Assembly (NCBI GenBank): GCA_964508135.1
Contig: CAZDSU010000027.1
Location: 1-64,000, forward strand
Direction of reading: 5' to 3'
Origin: UBA6168 sp964508135
GTDB lineage: Bacteria > Bacteroidota > Bacteroidia > Chitinophagales > Saprospiraceae
Length of the DNA stretch: 64,000 bases
Within the stretch, counting starts at the first letter, position 1. Every line of letters starts with the position of its first letter. The notes beneath the pieces were generated by a model. The model searched no databases and was not told the origin of the DNA. It saw only the letters and a list, made by a program, of their open reading frames with translations. The position numbers and the translations under genes were made by a program. Below, one piece after another: positions 34,213-43,898 of this stretch.

Positions 34213-35758
34213 ACAAAGCTTCCTCCGGCATCTTCCCCCTTTTCTTGTACGCTTCGTTCATCATTTGGAAGAAAGCATTCAAGCTATTAGTGTTGGGGTC
34301 GTTCGTTTCGAGGATGAAATCGGCGCCTTTGCCGTTCACCTTGAAGTTCATTTCCTTGAAGTTGTTGCTTTCCACACCGCCGAGTACATCTTGAACGGCA
34401 TCGAAGTCGAACCAGCCCGCAATAGTCTGATTGTCAAAGGATTTGAATTTGTTGGTGTACTCGCCGCCTGTTTCGCCAGCCTTGATTTTGTTCATCAAAT
34501 CGTTGTCGGAGGAAAAGGTGAGCATGCCGTTTTTGAGCAGGATTTTGCCCATGCCCTTGTTCACCGTGATGTTGAAATCTTTGTTGCCAACCGAAATGAC
34601 GGAGTAAACGTCCTTTTCGATTTCCTTCAATTTTTTCTCCTTAACGGCTATTTGCAGTATCTCACGGGCCTTCGCCTCGTTCTTTAGGTTGAAGGCAACC
34701 ATGAGTTTGGCGTCTTTCATGCTTTTTGCACCGAAGCCTGCCACCATGACGTCGCCGCCCAGGGCGTCAATGAGGTCCGAGCGCTTTATGCCAAGGTCTT
34801 TGAGCACAAAGTCAGCGTATTTTTTGTTGTTCGGGCGCTCGCTGAGGAACTTGTCAATGCCCACTAGGTCGAGTGCCATCACGGTAGCGAAAGTCAGTTG
34901 CCCCTTCGGCAATATTTTGCTAAAATCCGCCTTGACTTCTTTTTTGAAAAAACGACCGATGAAGTCATCGCCCAATTTTTTGTTGATGTTAAAATCAGCG
35001 TGCCCGACCATCTTGCCATTCTCGAAATCGGCGTAGCTGCTGATGAAATTGTCCTTGAGCGCCTCTGGTTCCACATCAATCATGTTCAGCGCAAAGCCAG
35101 CACCACCGTTTTTGGCGAGTGAATTGGTGGACAGCCAACTGGTGATGTCGTGGTTGGCAGAAAGCGCTTTTTGGAGACTGGCATCTTTGGTGAGGGTATT
35201 TTCCTTGTCCACTTTGAAAGCGGCAACAAGCCTGTCAACCAGCGCTTCCGAGGTCTCGTTGCTGAAAGCAAATACCGCCAAAGACTTGTTCCAACCTACA
35301 ATAGCGTTGCTGCCACTGTCCAAAATTTTGATGCCATCTTTCTCTGAAAGTTCGTCCTCCTCGTATTTCCACATGGCTTCAAATGCCGCAGCATCTTTCA
35401 GTGGAACATAAAAATAGGTGGTCATTTCTTCCGGGTTCTGCTCGTCAAATGCCGTGGCGGAGTAAATTTTCCCCTCCAGGTCAATGCCGGATGCAACAGG
35501 GTCGAGTAGTACCTTGGTCAATTGCGGGTTGTCCTTTTTCGATTTGGAGACCATTTCTTTGTAAAAATCCATTTGCTTAATGGATTCAAAGTCAGCTTTT
35601 TGCATCAATTTTTTCAAATCAATGGCCGTAACGCTGGTAGCGGTAGCAGGAACGTAGGCCAGCGCATCGCCCGGTTTGGCTGCATCTTTTTTGCAGGCAA
35701 CTATCAGCAGAATGACGCTTCCCAACAGGAAACTTGAAAATGCTTTGATGAAGTTCAT
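34211..35758 (-). CDS. DUF4836 family lipoprotein
   Basis: This 515-residue lipoprotein has lipobox IVAC (Cys22). Its start pattern (ALAYVPATATSVTAIDLKKLM) and repeated beta-alpha modules (GIKILDSGSNAIVGW, DALGGDVMVAGFGAKSMKDAKLMVAF, GKILLKNGMLTFSSDNDLM) fit the DUF4836 family of Bacteroidota. Predicted location is the periplasmic face of a membrane. Function is unknown for the family. The stop codon lies in a word dyad shared with the tRNA terminator region. Confidence 0.82.
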   Translation of the reverse strand: MNFIKAFSSFLLGSVILLIVACKKDAAKPGDALAYVPATATSVTAIDLKKLMQKADFESIKQMDFYKEMVSKSKKDNPQLTKVLLDPVASGIDLEGKIYSATAFDEQNPEEMTTYFYVPLKDAAAFEAMWKYEEDELSEKDGIKILDSGSNAIVGWNKSLAVFAFSNETSEALVDRLVAAFKVDKENTLTKDASLQKALSANHDITSWLSTNSLAKNGGAGFALNMIDVEPEALKDNFISSYADFENGKMVGHADFNINKKLGDDFIGRFFKKEVKADFSKILPKGQLTFATVMALDLVGIDKFLSERPNNKKYADFVLKDLGIKRSDLIDALGGDVMVAGFGAKSMKDAKLMVAFNLKNEAKAREILQIAVKEKKLKEIEKDVYSVISVGNKDFNITVNKGMGKILLKNGMLTFSSDNDLMNKIKAGETGGEYTNKFKSFDNQTIAGWFDFDAVQDVLGGVESNNFKEMNFKVNGKGADFILETNDPNTNSLNAFFQMMNEAYKKRGKMPEEAL

Positions 35759-35893
35759 TTGAAAAAAGTTTTAGTGAAAATGAAAGTCCAAGGTTAAGCC
35801 GTTTAACGCACGGCGGTCGGTTAACTTGGATAAAACGCAGTTTTATTTCGACGTCACACCCAAATTGAGACAAAACGAAATTTTTCCAAAACC

Positions 35894-35930
35894 TATTCAC
35901 TCATTCATTCCTTCACTCATTCTCTCATTG
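35894..35930. repeat. CACTCATTC tandem words upstream of purL
   Basis: Iterated CACTCATTC/CATTC words occupy the space just before a TAnnTTTG element. No inverted partner is seen. Confidence 0.5.
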
Positions 35931-35931
35931 C

Positions 35932-35939
35932 TATCTTTG
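35932..35939 (+). promoter_or_regulatory. TAnnTTTG element ahead of purL
   Basis: TATCTTTG fits the -7 consensus, 81 nt before the purL ATG. If used, the mRNA leader would contain the 54-bp palindrome below. Confidence 0.45.
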
Positions 35940-35950
35940 CGCCTCTTTTG

Positions 35951-36004
35951 ACCCCTGACCCGCCCCTGACCCCTAAATTTAGGGGTCAGGGTCGGGTCAG
36001 GGGT
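35951..36004. repeat. 54-bp near-perfect palindrome in the purL leader
   Basis: Arms 35951-35977 and 35978-36004 are reverse complements with one mismatch and no spacer; the centre is AAATTT. Each arm repeats the word ACCCCTGACCC. It ends 16 nt before the ATG, so it would form a strong hairpin just upstream of the purL start codon. Confidence 0.88.
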
Positions 36005-36020
36005 TTCACACAACATTTTC

Positions 36021-38258
36021 ATGCAAATCACCGAACCAGAAATTACGGAGAAGACCGCTGCCAAACTCGGCCTCACAGCCGCAGAATTTGAGAAAATCAA
36101 ACAGATACTGGGCCGAACGCCCAATTTTGTCGAACTGAGCATCTATTCCGTCATGTGGTCGGAGCATTGCTCGTACAAGAACTCCATCAAATGGCTCAAA
36201 ACCCTGCCCCGTGAAGGCAAGCGCCTCCTCGTAGGCGCCGGTGAGGAAAATGCCGGCCTCGTTGACATTGGCGATGGCATCGCTTGCGCCTTCAAGATAG
36301 AATCGCACAACCACCCCAGCGCCATCGAACCGTACCAGGGTGCGGCCACGGGGGTTGGTGGCATCCACCGGGACATTTTCACAATGGGCGCTAGACCGAT
36401 TGCGGCGCTGAACTCACTCCGTTTTGGCAATCCCGATTCCAAGCACATGAAGGGCCTCGTGAAGGGTGTGGTGAAAGGAATTGGCGACTACGGCAACAGC
36501 TTCGGCGTGGCAACCGTGGCAGGAGAGGTTTTCTTCGATGACTGCTACAACCAAAACATACTCGTCAACGCAATGTCGGTGGGCATCGTACGGGTGGGCG
36601 AAACGGTATCAGCCTGTGCGGACGGCCCGGGCAACCCCGTGTTCATCGTTGGCTCCCGAACGGGCAAAGACGGCATCCACGGCGCTACTTTTGCCTCCGC
36701 CGACCTCCACGAGGAGAGCCACGAAGACCTGCCCGCTGTGCAAGTGGGCGACCCATTTCAGGAAAAACTGCTGCTGGAAGCAAGCCTCGAAGCCATCAAA
36801 ACCGGGGCCGTTGTGGGAATGCAGGACATGGGGGCTGCGGGCATCACCTGCTCCACGTCGGAGATGAGTGCCAAGTCGAAAACCGGAATGCGCATTGACC
36901 TGAGCAAAGTGCCTACCCGCCAAGACAATATGCTCGCTTGGGAAATCCTGCTTTCTGAAAGCCAAGAGCGTATGCTCATCGTCGGCCATGCTGGCCAGGA
37001 GCAACCACTTTTCGATGTTTTTGAAAAATGGGACCTCGAATGTGTGCAAATCGGCGAGGTGACCGACTCGGGCATCCTCGAATATTTTTACGAAGGAGAA
37101 AAAGTGGCCGAAACGCCCGCCGAACCACTGGTGCTGGGTGGCGGTGCCCCAGTTTACGACCGGGATTACACCAAGCCCGCCTATATGGCTGAGGTTAGCA
37201 AATTCCGTTTGAGCAAAATAGACCAGCCGACCAACATCAAAGCGGCTGCCCGCAAGCTGTTCTCGTTGCCCAACCTTGTTTCGAAGCGCTGGGTTTATGA
37301 GCAGTATGACAGCATGGTTCGCACGAACAACATGAGCACCAACGCCCCGTCCGATGCTGCCGTCGTGCGAGTCAAGGGGTCGAAAAGGTCGCTGGTCGTG
37401 ACGGTGGATTGCAACTCAGCTTACGTCCATGCCGACCCCTACACAGGGGCCATGATCGCCGTGGCAGAAGCCGCTCGGAACATCACCTGTACTGGCGGCG
37501 TACCGGTAGCCATAACGAATTGCCTCAATTTTGGCAACCCCTACAACCCGGAAGTTTACTACCAATTCGTTCACGCCATCAAGGGCATGGGCGATGCTTG
37601 CCGCAAGTTCAATACGCCTGTGACGGGCGGCAACGTGAGCTTTTACAACCAAAGCCAAGTCGGCACGAAAACGGAGCCTGTTTTCCCCACGCCAACCATC
37701 GGTATGTTGGGTATTCTGGAAGACGCTTCGCACCAAACCACGCTCAACTTCAAGGCCGAGGGCGACGTTATTTACATGCTTGGCAATGTGCACAACGACC
37801 TCAGCAGCTCTGAGTACCTGCGCAATGTGCTGGGTGTGAAGTACTCGCCAGCCCCGCACTTCGAGCTGCACGAGGAGTTTGAAATGCAGCTGCTTGTGAA
37901 GCAACTTATCCGCAAAAAATGGTTGCGCTCCGCCCACGACGTGTCCGACGGCGGCCTTTTCGCCAACTTGATGGAAAGCGCCATCGCAAGCGGACTTGGG
38001 TTCAACATCGAGACCGTGGACACCTTCCGCAAGGATTGTTTCCTCTTCGGCGAAAGCCAAAGTCGGGTTGTACTAACGCTCACCAGCGATAAAGAAGACG
38101 ACTTCCAAAACTTTTTGGTGAACAGCAATGTCTCCTTCACTAAACTGGGCGAAGTTTTTGGCACTGAGGTTGTAATAGATGACGAAAATTTCGGAAGTGT
38201 AGCTGATTGGAAAGCCATTTTTGACAACACACTGGGCGAAAAATTTGACCAACTGTAA
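36021..38258 (+). CDS. purL: Phosphoribosylformylglycinamidine synthase PurL
   Basis: This 745-residue protein is the small (Bacillus-type) PurL, which needs PurQ and PurS as partners. It makes FGAM from FGAR, ATP and glutamine-derived ammonia in purine synthesis. Motifs: YSVMWSEHCSYKNS near the start, KIESHNHPSAIEPYQGAATG (ATP/Mg site), GGVPVAITNCLNFGNP, and SAHDVSDGGLFANLMESA in the second half. It is preceded by a hairpin leader and followed by a word dyad that begins in the stop codon. Confidence 0.95.
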   Translation: MQITEPEITEKTAAKLGLTAAEFEKIKQILGRTPNFVELSIYSVMWSEHCSYKNSIKWLKTLPREGKRLLVGAGEENAGLVDIGDGIACAFKIESHNHPSAIEPYQGAATGVGGIHRDIFTMGARPIAALNSLRFGNPDSKHMKGLVKGVVKGIGDYGNSFGVATVAGEVFFDDCYNQNILVNAMSVGIVRVGETVSACADGPGNPVFIVGSRTGKDGIHGATFASADLHEESHEDLPAVQVGDPFQEKLLLEASLEAIKTGAVVGMQDMGAAGITCSTSEMSAKSKTGMRIDLSKVPTRQDNMLAWEILLSESQERMLIVGHAGQEQPLFDVFEKWDLECVQIGEVTDSGILEYFYEGEKVAETPAEPLVLGGGAPVYDRDYTKPAYMAEVSKFRLSKIDQPTNIKAAARKLFSLPNLVSKRWVYEQYDSMVRTNNMSTNAPSDAAVVRVKGSKRSLVVTVDCNSAYVHADPYTGAMIAVAEAARNITCTGGVPVAITNCLNFGNPYNPEVYYQFVHAIKGMGDACRKFNTPVTGGNVSFYNQSQVGTKTEPVFPTPTIGMLGILEDASHQTTLNFKAEGDVIYMLGNVHNDLSSSEYLRNVLGVKYSPAPHFELHEEFEMQLLVKQLIRKKWLRSAHDVSDGGLFANLMESAIASGLGFNIETVDTFRKDCFLFGESQSRVVLTLTSDKEDDFQNFLVNSNVSFTKLGEVFGTEVVIDDENFGSVADWKAIFDNTLGEKFDQL

Positions 38259-38347
38259 TTGTTGGATTGCTAGATTGTTGTATTGTTTTGAAGTCTCGGA
38301 TAACAATTCAACAATCTAGCAATCCAACAATCCAACAATTCAACAAT
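38258..38347. repeat. Long word dyad between purL and a lipoprotein gene
   Basis: Arms 38258-38287 and 38302-38331 are reverse complements over 30 nt with one mismatch; the first 23 nt are perfect. The words are ATTGTTGGATTG and CAATCCAACAAT. Extra copies follow to 38347. The left arm starts on the last base of the purL stop codon. Confidence 0.88.
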
Positions 38348-38365
38348 CATAAATCTTTCTTGAGC

Positions 38366-39520
38366 ATGAAGAACCTAGTTTTTATTTTTCTCGCAATAGC
38401 AGCATTTGCATTTGGCACAGGCTGCAAAGAAGGCGATAGCGGCTCCATTGGTGGCGGAAGCGGCCTGGACATTTCCGGCACCATCGCCAATGCAGGCAAC
38501 ATGCAGGTTTATTTTGACAAGGTGGGCTTGAACCCGTCCAGTCCAAACCTGGTGATTGTCAAGGCCGATGCAGATGCCACTGGCAAGTTTGCTTTGACTA
38601 CCCCTGAGCAGCCAACCGCTGGCATTTACCGCCTGCGGGTGGGCGAACAGCAGATTTTCCTGGTGCTGGATGGCAAAGAAAACCAACTGGAAGTCAGTGG
38701 CGACCTCGCTAACTTTAACAGGTTTCAATACGACATCAAAGGCTGCGAAGGCTGTGTCAGCTACCGTGACATGATGCAAAAATTGGTGTCAAAGCAAGCG
38801 CAACCCGCTGACATCCAGTCATTTGTCGAGACCACGGCAAACCCGATGGGCGGCGTACTTGTCGCCATCCAAGCATTTGGCGGCAACCCGGCTTTTCTCG
38901 AAACCCATAAAAAAGCCAAGGCAAAACTGGAAGCTGCCTACCCTGGCTCCGATTATGTTAAGGACTACGACAGTTTCCTAACGTCGTTGCAACAAGTGCA
39001 GCAGCCAAGCAACGGCGGCTTCACTTTTTACGAAGAAGCCCAGCGCCAGCCAGCCCCGGATATCAAATTACCCAGTCCCAACGGCAAGGAATACGCACTT
39101 TCCGACTTGAAAGGCAAGGTGGTTCTGCTCGACTTTTGGGCAAGCTGGTGCCGCCCCTGCCGCATGGAAAACCCCAACGTGGTCAAGGTGTACAATGCCT
39201 ACAAGGACAAAGGCTTCACGGTCTTCAGCGTTTCGCTGGATGGCATTGACTCCCGCACGGAGCAGATGATGGGCGGCGATCCCGCAAAAATCAAGGAAGC
39301 ACGTGCCAACGAAATGACAAAATGGAAAGACGCCATCGCAAAAGATGGACTTATCTGGCCAACCCATGTCAGCGACTTGAAAAAATGGGAATGTGCTCCA
39401 GCCCGCTTGTACGGCGTGAGCAGTATCCCACGTACCTTCATGATTGACAAGGAAGGCCGCATCGCTGCAACCGGATTCCGTGGCGAACAAGTGGAAGAAA
39501 CTTTGAAGAAACTGCTGTAA
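38366..39520 (+). CDS. TlpA-like thiol-disulfide oxidoreductase lipoprotein
   Basis: This 384-residue lipoprotein (Cys20, GTGC) starts at ATG 38366; the upstream in-frame extension is encoded by the repeat and is rejected. Residues about 32-130 are a beta domain of the DUF4369 type (SGTIANAGNMQVYFDKVGL). Residues about 230-384 are a thioredoxin fold with LLDFWASWCRPCRMENPNV (WCRPC redox pair) and SSIPRTFMIDKEGRI (cis-Pro). It probably reduces or isomerises periplasmic disulfides. A terminator follows. Confidence 0.88.
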   Translation: MKNLVFIFLAIAAFAFGTGCKEGDSGSIGGGSGLDISGTIANAGNMQVYFDKVGLNPSSPNLVIVKADADATGKFALTTPEQPTAGIYRLRVGEQQIFLVLDGKENQLEVSGDLANFNRFQYDIKGCEGCVSYRDMMQKLVSKQAQPADIQSFVETTANPMGGVLVAIQAFGGNPAFLETHKKAKAKLEAAYPGSDYVKDYDSFLTSLQQVQQPSNGGFTFYEEAQRQPAPDIKLPSPNGKEYALSDLKGKVVLLDFWASWCRPCRMENPNVVKVYNAYKDKGFTVFSVSLDGIDSRTEQMMGGDPAKIKEARANEMTKWKDAIAKDGLIWPTHVSDLKKWECAPARLYGVSSIPRTFMIDKEGRIAATGFRGEQVEETLKKLL

Positions 39521-39535
39521 TGCAAATCCGTTTGT

Positions 39536-39577
39536 ATGAAAAAATGCGATGCCGTTTCCACGGCGTCGCATTTTTTT
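39536..39577. terminator. Bidirectional terminator between convergent genes
   Basis: AAAAAATGCGA-TGCCGT pairs with ACGGCG-TCGCATTTTTT around TTCC; one G-U pair. It separates the TlpA-like gene from the convergent macro-domain gene. Confidence 0.88.
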
Positions 39578-39651
39578 TAGGCTGAAACGGACACCAATTT
39601 CATCTTCTGTTCCAGCAAATTCAGTTTCAGGCGATTCCCCTCCTCACCATT

Positions 39652-40134
39652 TTATTCTTTCGCTTTTTGCCCCTTGACAAAGGTCGAATAGACATAAACG
39701 GGGATTTCAAGAACGCCAAGATGGCCTTCAATCAACGGCCTTACTTCTTCCCAATTTAAGCCCCCCACCCCGGTTGCGAGTTTGGAAATTGCAATGGACG
39801 AAAGGTTTTTCGTTTTTGCTATCTTGGCAAGTTCTTTTAATGCATGGTTTACGTCTTTCAAATTTGCCTTGCCGGGATGGGCACCGTGTCCCTGAGGCGG
39901 TTCTTGTGTGAAAAGGTTGACAATCCGGTTGCCATTCGTATCGTCCCAAAACCAGGCAGAGCCAGCCTTTGGGTTGTGCACCTTGCAGTGGTGCCTAAAA
40001 TCCTTGTACATTTCTGGGTGAAGCTCCCGCAAGCTTAGCGCCAACCCATTGTCAAAATGGTCATTGGGCGCTACGCCATGAGCTATTGCGGCTGCATTGG
40101 TGTGGAGGATGTCTCCGGTAACTTCTTTAATCAT
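39652..40134 (-). CDS. Macro-domain protein (ADP-ribose binding)
   Basis: This 160-residue single-domain protein has the macro fold start (IKEVTGDILHTNAAAIAHGV), the Asn/Gly loop (NDHFDNGLALSLRE) and the second loop (ISKLATGVGGLNWEEVRPLI). The sequence is nearest to the TARG1/DarG-type branch that removes ADP-ribose from nucleic acid or protein. No DarT-like toxin gene is beside it, so a housekeeping ADP-ribosyl hydrolase is as likely as an orphan antitoxin. Cytoplasmic. Confidence 0.85.
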   Translation of the reverse strand: MIKEVTGDILHTNAAAIAHGVAPNDHFDNGLALSLRELHPEMYKDFRHHCKVHNPKAGSAWFWDDTNGNRIVNLFTQEPPQGHGAHPGKANLKDVNHALKELAKIAKTKNLSSIAISKLATGVGGLNWEEVRPLIEGHLGVLEIPVYVYSTFVKGQKAKE

Positions 40135-40329
40135 ATTAAACTTGTTTTTTTACAAAAATCGGGCGCTCGACCTCTTGCAGCTTTCACAAAAATCATGGTT
40201 AGGACTGACTAAAATCAACCCATCTGGACAACTTTGATTGCTTTGAACCAACCTAAAAACCCTGTTCCCAAATTATTTCCCATTTTTGCCGCCTATCCGA
40301 AAAAAGCCGAACCAACCAATATTCAACTC

Positions 40330-41184
40330 ATGCAGCTTTCCCTTCTCCCTACCGGCACTTTCAAACTTGACGGCGGTGCCATGTTCGGCATCGTGCCCAA
40401 GCGAATGTGGAACAAGGCCAACCCTGCCGACGAGAACAACCTTTGCACTTGGGCCTTGCGCTGCCTGCTCATCGAAATGGGCGACCGGAAAATCCTCGTG
40501 GACTGTAGCATCGGCGACAAACAGGAGGCAAAATGGCGCAGCTTCTTCGAGCCGAGCGGGGCGATGTCTCCCCTACCCTCGCTGGTTGAGCGGGGCATTT
40601 CACCAGAGGAAATCACCGATGTTTTCCTCACGCACCTGCACTTCGACCACTGCGGCGGCGGGGTGAGTTTGGATAAAAACGGGAAGCTCGTGCCCACTTT
40701 CCCCAACGCCACTTATTGGTCAAATGAACCGCAATGGGCAACAGCAATGAACCCAAACGAGAAGGAAAAAGCGTCATTCCTAAAAGAAAACTTTGTGCCA
40801 CTGAAAGATGCTGGGCGAGTCCAATTCATTGATGTTCAACGGGATATGCTCGAATGGCTACCAGGAATACAGGTGCAGTTCACCCACGGCCACACCGAAG
40901 CGATGATATCATTGCACATAGATTCCCCGCAAGGCCATTTTGTGTACTGTGCTGATGCCATGCCATCCAGCTTCCACCTCAACATGCCGTGGGTCATGGC
41001 CTACGACATCCGCCCGTTGGTAACGTTGGAGGAAAAGGCCTGGCTGCTCGAAAATGCCGTGGAACACGATTGGCGGCTGATTTTTGAGCACGATCCCTCT
41101 GCGTCCTGTGCCACGCTGATGAAAAATGAGACGGGACGGATCGTGGTGAAGGAGAAGTTTAGTGACGTTTTGCCGGGTTTTTGA
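40330..41184 (+). CDS. MBL-fold metallo-hydrolase
   Basis: This 284-residue protein starts at ATG 40330 (QLSLLPTGTFKLDGGAMFG); an earlier in-frame start (40234) adds 32 residues without domain support. The metal motif THLHFDHCGG is at 101-110 (HxHxDH), with a later HGHTEAMISLHI and a final FEHDPS. The pattern resembles lactonase-like members of the metallo-beta-lactamase fold. Substrate unknown. Its 3' end overlaps the convergent membrane-protein gene by 26 nt. Confidence 0.85.
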   Translation: MQLSLLPTGTFKLDGGAMFGIVPKRMWNKANPADENNLCTWALRCLLIEMGDRKILVDCSIGDKQEAKWRSFFEPSGAMSPLPSLVERGISPEEITDVFLTHLHFDHCGGGVSLDKNGKLVPTFPNATYWSNEPQWATAMNPNEKEKASFLKENFVPLKDAGRVQFIDVQRDMLEWLPGIQVQFTHGHTEAMISLHIDSPQGHFVYCADAMPSSFHLNMPWVMAYDIRPLVTLEEKAWLLENAVEHDWRLIFEHDPSASCATLMKNETGRIVVKEKFSDVLPGF

Positions 41185-41566
41185 ATTGCTTGTAAAGATG
41201 TAAAACGGCGATGAACAAAAATGTAAGTGGTATAAATGCAAGCAGTAATCTGAAATCTCTTTCCAAAATCATGACTACTAACAGACCGACGACCCACCCA
41301 CCAATAGTAATCAGTAAAATGAACAATTGCCCCTCCATTGAGAAGGGTCTCAATTGCGGGGGAAGTCTTTTGTAAAAATTTTGAATAATCTCTACTACAC
41401 TCAATGGCTCCTTTTCTTTGAATTCAATTTCATAATTCCGTTCTTTCAACAATTGCTCGGCAGTTTCAAGCGCATCCTGCGGGTAATCGTCCCGCTTGTC
41501 GGTGATTATTTCGATGAGTTTTTCATCGGTGTACAAAGAAAAAAGTGGGTAGAATTCGTTTTGCAT
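41159..41566 (-). CDS. Small two-helix membrane protein
   Basis: This frame gives 135 residues from ATG 41566; a GTG three codons upstream is possible. The N-terminal soluble part (FSLYTDEKLIEIITDKRDDY and ALETAEQLLKERNYEI) is helical, followed by two transmembrane segments (LFILLITIGGWVVGLLVVMI and LLLAFIPLTFLFIAVLHLY). Function unknown. It is convergent with the MBL gene and overlaps its end. Confidence 0.7.
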   Translation of the reverse strand: MQNEFYPLFSLYTDEKLIEIITDKRDDYPQDALETAEQLLKERNYEIEFKEKEPLSVVEIIQNFYKRLPPQLRPFSMEGQLFILLITIGGWVVGLLVVMILERDFRLLLAFIPLTFLFIAVLHLYKQFKNPAKRH

Positions 41567-41623
41567 GGTTCTCACGGTTCCTTTTGTCAGGTTGTTTCTT
41601 TTTTGAGGTCAAAATAATAAAAA

Positions 41624-41730
41624 ATCCGTTCGTATCAGCTGCATTCGTGTCATCTGCGTTCCAATTATTGTCACGACGGCAAAGTCCCGCCCGGAAAACA
41701 ATACAACAATTCAGCCACCCAGCAATCATT
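41624..41730. repeat. Word repeats upstream of the ABC-F gene
   Basis: Related words ATCCGTTCGTATCAGCTGC and ATTCGTGTCATCTGCGTTCC sit at 41624-41662. A copy of the ACAACAATTCAG...CAGCAATC word (as at 8119 and 38302) is at 41703-41730. No clear inverted partner. Confidence 0.5.
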
Positions 41731-41737
41731 TTCCCCT

Positions 41738-41745
41738 TACCTTTG
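41738..41745 (+). promoter_or_regulatory. TAnnTTTG element ahead of the ABC-F gene
   Basis: TACCTTTG followed by CGGCC, 33 nt before the ATG. Good consensus match and position. Confidence 0.5.
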
Positions 41746-41778
41746 CGGCCTTAAAAAAATAACGATTCAGAATAATCC

Positions 41779-43832
41779 ATGCTATCAGCCGCAAATATTT
41801 TCATTAAATACGGAGACCGTACCCTCCTCGACCATATCAGCTTCACCATTGGTGACAAGGAGCGCATCGGTTTGGTAGGCCGAAACGGTGCTGGCAAGTC
41901 CACTTTGCTCAAAGTCATCGCTTGCAACGTACGCCCGGACGAGGGGAACATCCAGCGGCCAACGGCCTCCACGCTTGGTTTTTTGCACCAGGAGATGGAC
42001 ATTCCGAAGGGAAAAACCGTGATTGACGAAACGATGACAGCCTTCGACGAGACCAAACGCATCGAGCAGCGCCTCGCCGAAATCCATGAGGAATTGACGC
42101 ACCGCACGGACTACGAAAGCGACAGCTACATGGATTTGCTGAACGAAATGTCCGACCTTGACCACCATTACCACATGCTCGATGGGGTGAACACACAGGC
42201 AGAAACAGAGAAAATCCTCAAGGGCTTGGGCTTCAAACAGAGCGACTTTACCCGCCTCACCGACGAGTTCAGCGGTGGCTGGCAGATGCGAATCGAGTTG
42301 GCAAAAATGCTGCTCCAACGTCCCGACTTCCTCCTTTTGGATGAGCCAACGAACCACTTGGACATCGAATCCATCCTCTGGCTGGAGGAGTTCCTCCAGT
42401 CCTATGAAGGCTCGGTCATCGTCATTTCTCACGATAAAACCTTCTTGGACAACGTTACAAAACGCACCATCGAAATCGAGTTAGGCAAGGTTTACGAGTA
42501 CAAGGCCAACTACTCCAGGTACGTGGAACTGCGCACAGAGCGACGGGAAAAAATGACCGCCGCCGCCAACAACCAGCAGAAGGTGATTGACCAGATGGAG
42601 AAAACCATCAACCGCTTCATGGCCAAGGCCACGAAGACTTCGTTGGCGCAATCCATGCAGAAACGGCTCGACAAAATGGACCGCATCGAGGTGGAGGACG
42701 TGGACACATCCACCATGAACATCCGCTTTCCAGAGCCGCCCCGCAGTGGTGTGGTGGTAGCGGAGGTGAAAAATTTGAGCAAAAGTTACGGTAGTCTGAA
42801 CGTACTGAGCAACGTGGACTTGACCGTGGAAAGGGGCCAAAGGATAGCATTTGTGGGTCAAAACGGCCAAGGCAAAACGACCCTCGCCAAGATGATAGTC
42901 AACCACCTCCAGCCAACATCGGGCGAGGTGAAAATTGGCCACAACGTCCTCATCGGCTACTACGCACAGAACCAGGCCGAGGCGCTCGACCCCAAGATTA
43001 CGCTGCTCGAAACGATGGAAAACCACTCGCCGCCAGAGATGCGCACCAAATTGCGCAATATCCTCGGCTCGTTCCTGTTCAGCGGTGAGGACCAAGACAA
43101 GAAAGTCTCCGTGCTGTCGGGTGGTGAGCGTGCCCGTCTGGCAATGGCTTGCCTGCTGCTTCGGCCCATTAATTTGCTGGTACTCGATGAGCCTACCAAC
43201 CACCTTGACATGCTCTCGAAAGAGGTGCTAAAAGCCTCCCTGATGAGCTACACCGGCAGTTTGATAGTCGTATCACACGACCGGGATTTTCTCTCCGGCT
43301 TGGCCGACATTACGGTGGAGTTTAGGGACAAAAAGCTGCACACCTACCTCGGCGACATCAATTATTTCTTGGAGAAACGCAAACTGGACGATATGCGCCA
43401 GGTCGAATTGGCCACCAAGACGGCAACCAGCTCCAACGTTCACCACAAGGAACTTAACCATGAGGAGCGTAAAAACATGCAGCGCCACCTTGTCAGCGCT
43501 GAAAAAAAGGTAGAACAGCTTGAAGCCAAAATCTCCGACATCGAGAGCCGGATGGCACTGCCCGATTTTTACCTAAAACCCGATAGCCAAAAGGTAATGG
43601 ATGAGTACGCCAAAGCGAAAAAGGAACTTGACGCCGCCATGATGGAGTGGATGGAGGCGCANNNNNNNNNNNNNNNNNNNNNNNNNNNNNNNNNNNNNNN
43701 NNNNNNNNNNNNNNNNNNNNNNNNNNNNNNNNNNNNNNNNNNNNNNNNNNNNNNNNNNNNNACGCCAAAGCGAAAAAGGAACTTGACGCCGCCATGATGG
43801 AGTGGATGGAGGCGCAGGAAGCGCTTGGATAG
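41779..43832 (+). CDS. ABC-F family ATPase (Uup/EttA-like), interrupted by assembly gap
   Basis: Two ATP-binding cassettes without membrane segments: GRNGAGKSTLLKVI and GQNGQGKTTLAKMI, signatures FSGGWQMRIELAKM and LSGGERARLAMACL, and two LDEPTNHLD Walker B motifs. A linker helix (RFMAKATKTSLAQSM) and a C-terminal coiled-coil (NHEERKNMQRHLVSAEKKVEQL) follow. ABC-F proteins act on ribosomes. A 100-N gap (43662-43761) interrupts the last codons. The 55 nt before and after it are identical. Collapsing them gives an in-frame 632-residue protein ending EAQEALG, so the gene is probably intact. Confidence 0.9.
43662..43761. other. Assembly gap of 100 N with duplicated flanks
   Basis: Bases 43607-43661 equal 43762-43816. 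Two overlapping contig ends were apparently joined with a placeholder gap and not merged. Confidence 0.92.
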
Positions 43833-43898
43833 AAAAGTATTGATTATTGAGTTTCGGGTTTTTAGTAGGCAATACCTTCGATTGGGGATTCGGCACAC

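Noticed and set aside
39652..40134. DarTG toxin-antitoxin system
   Set aside because: Only a short macro domain is present and neither neighbour resembles the DarT ADP-ribosyltransferase.
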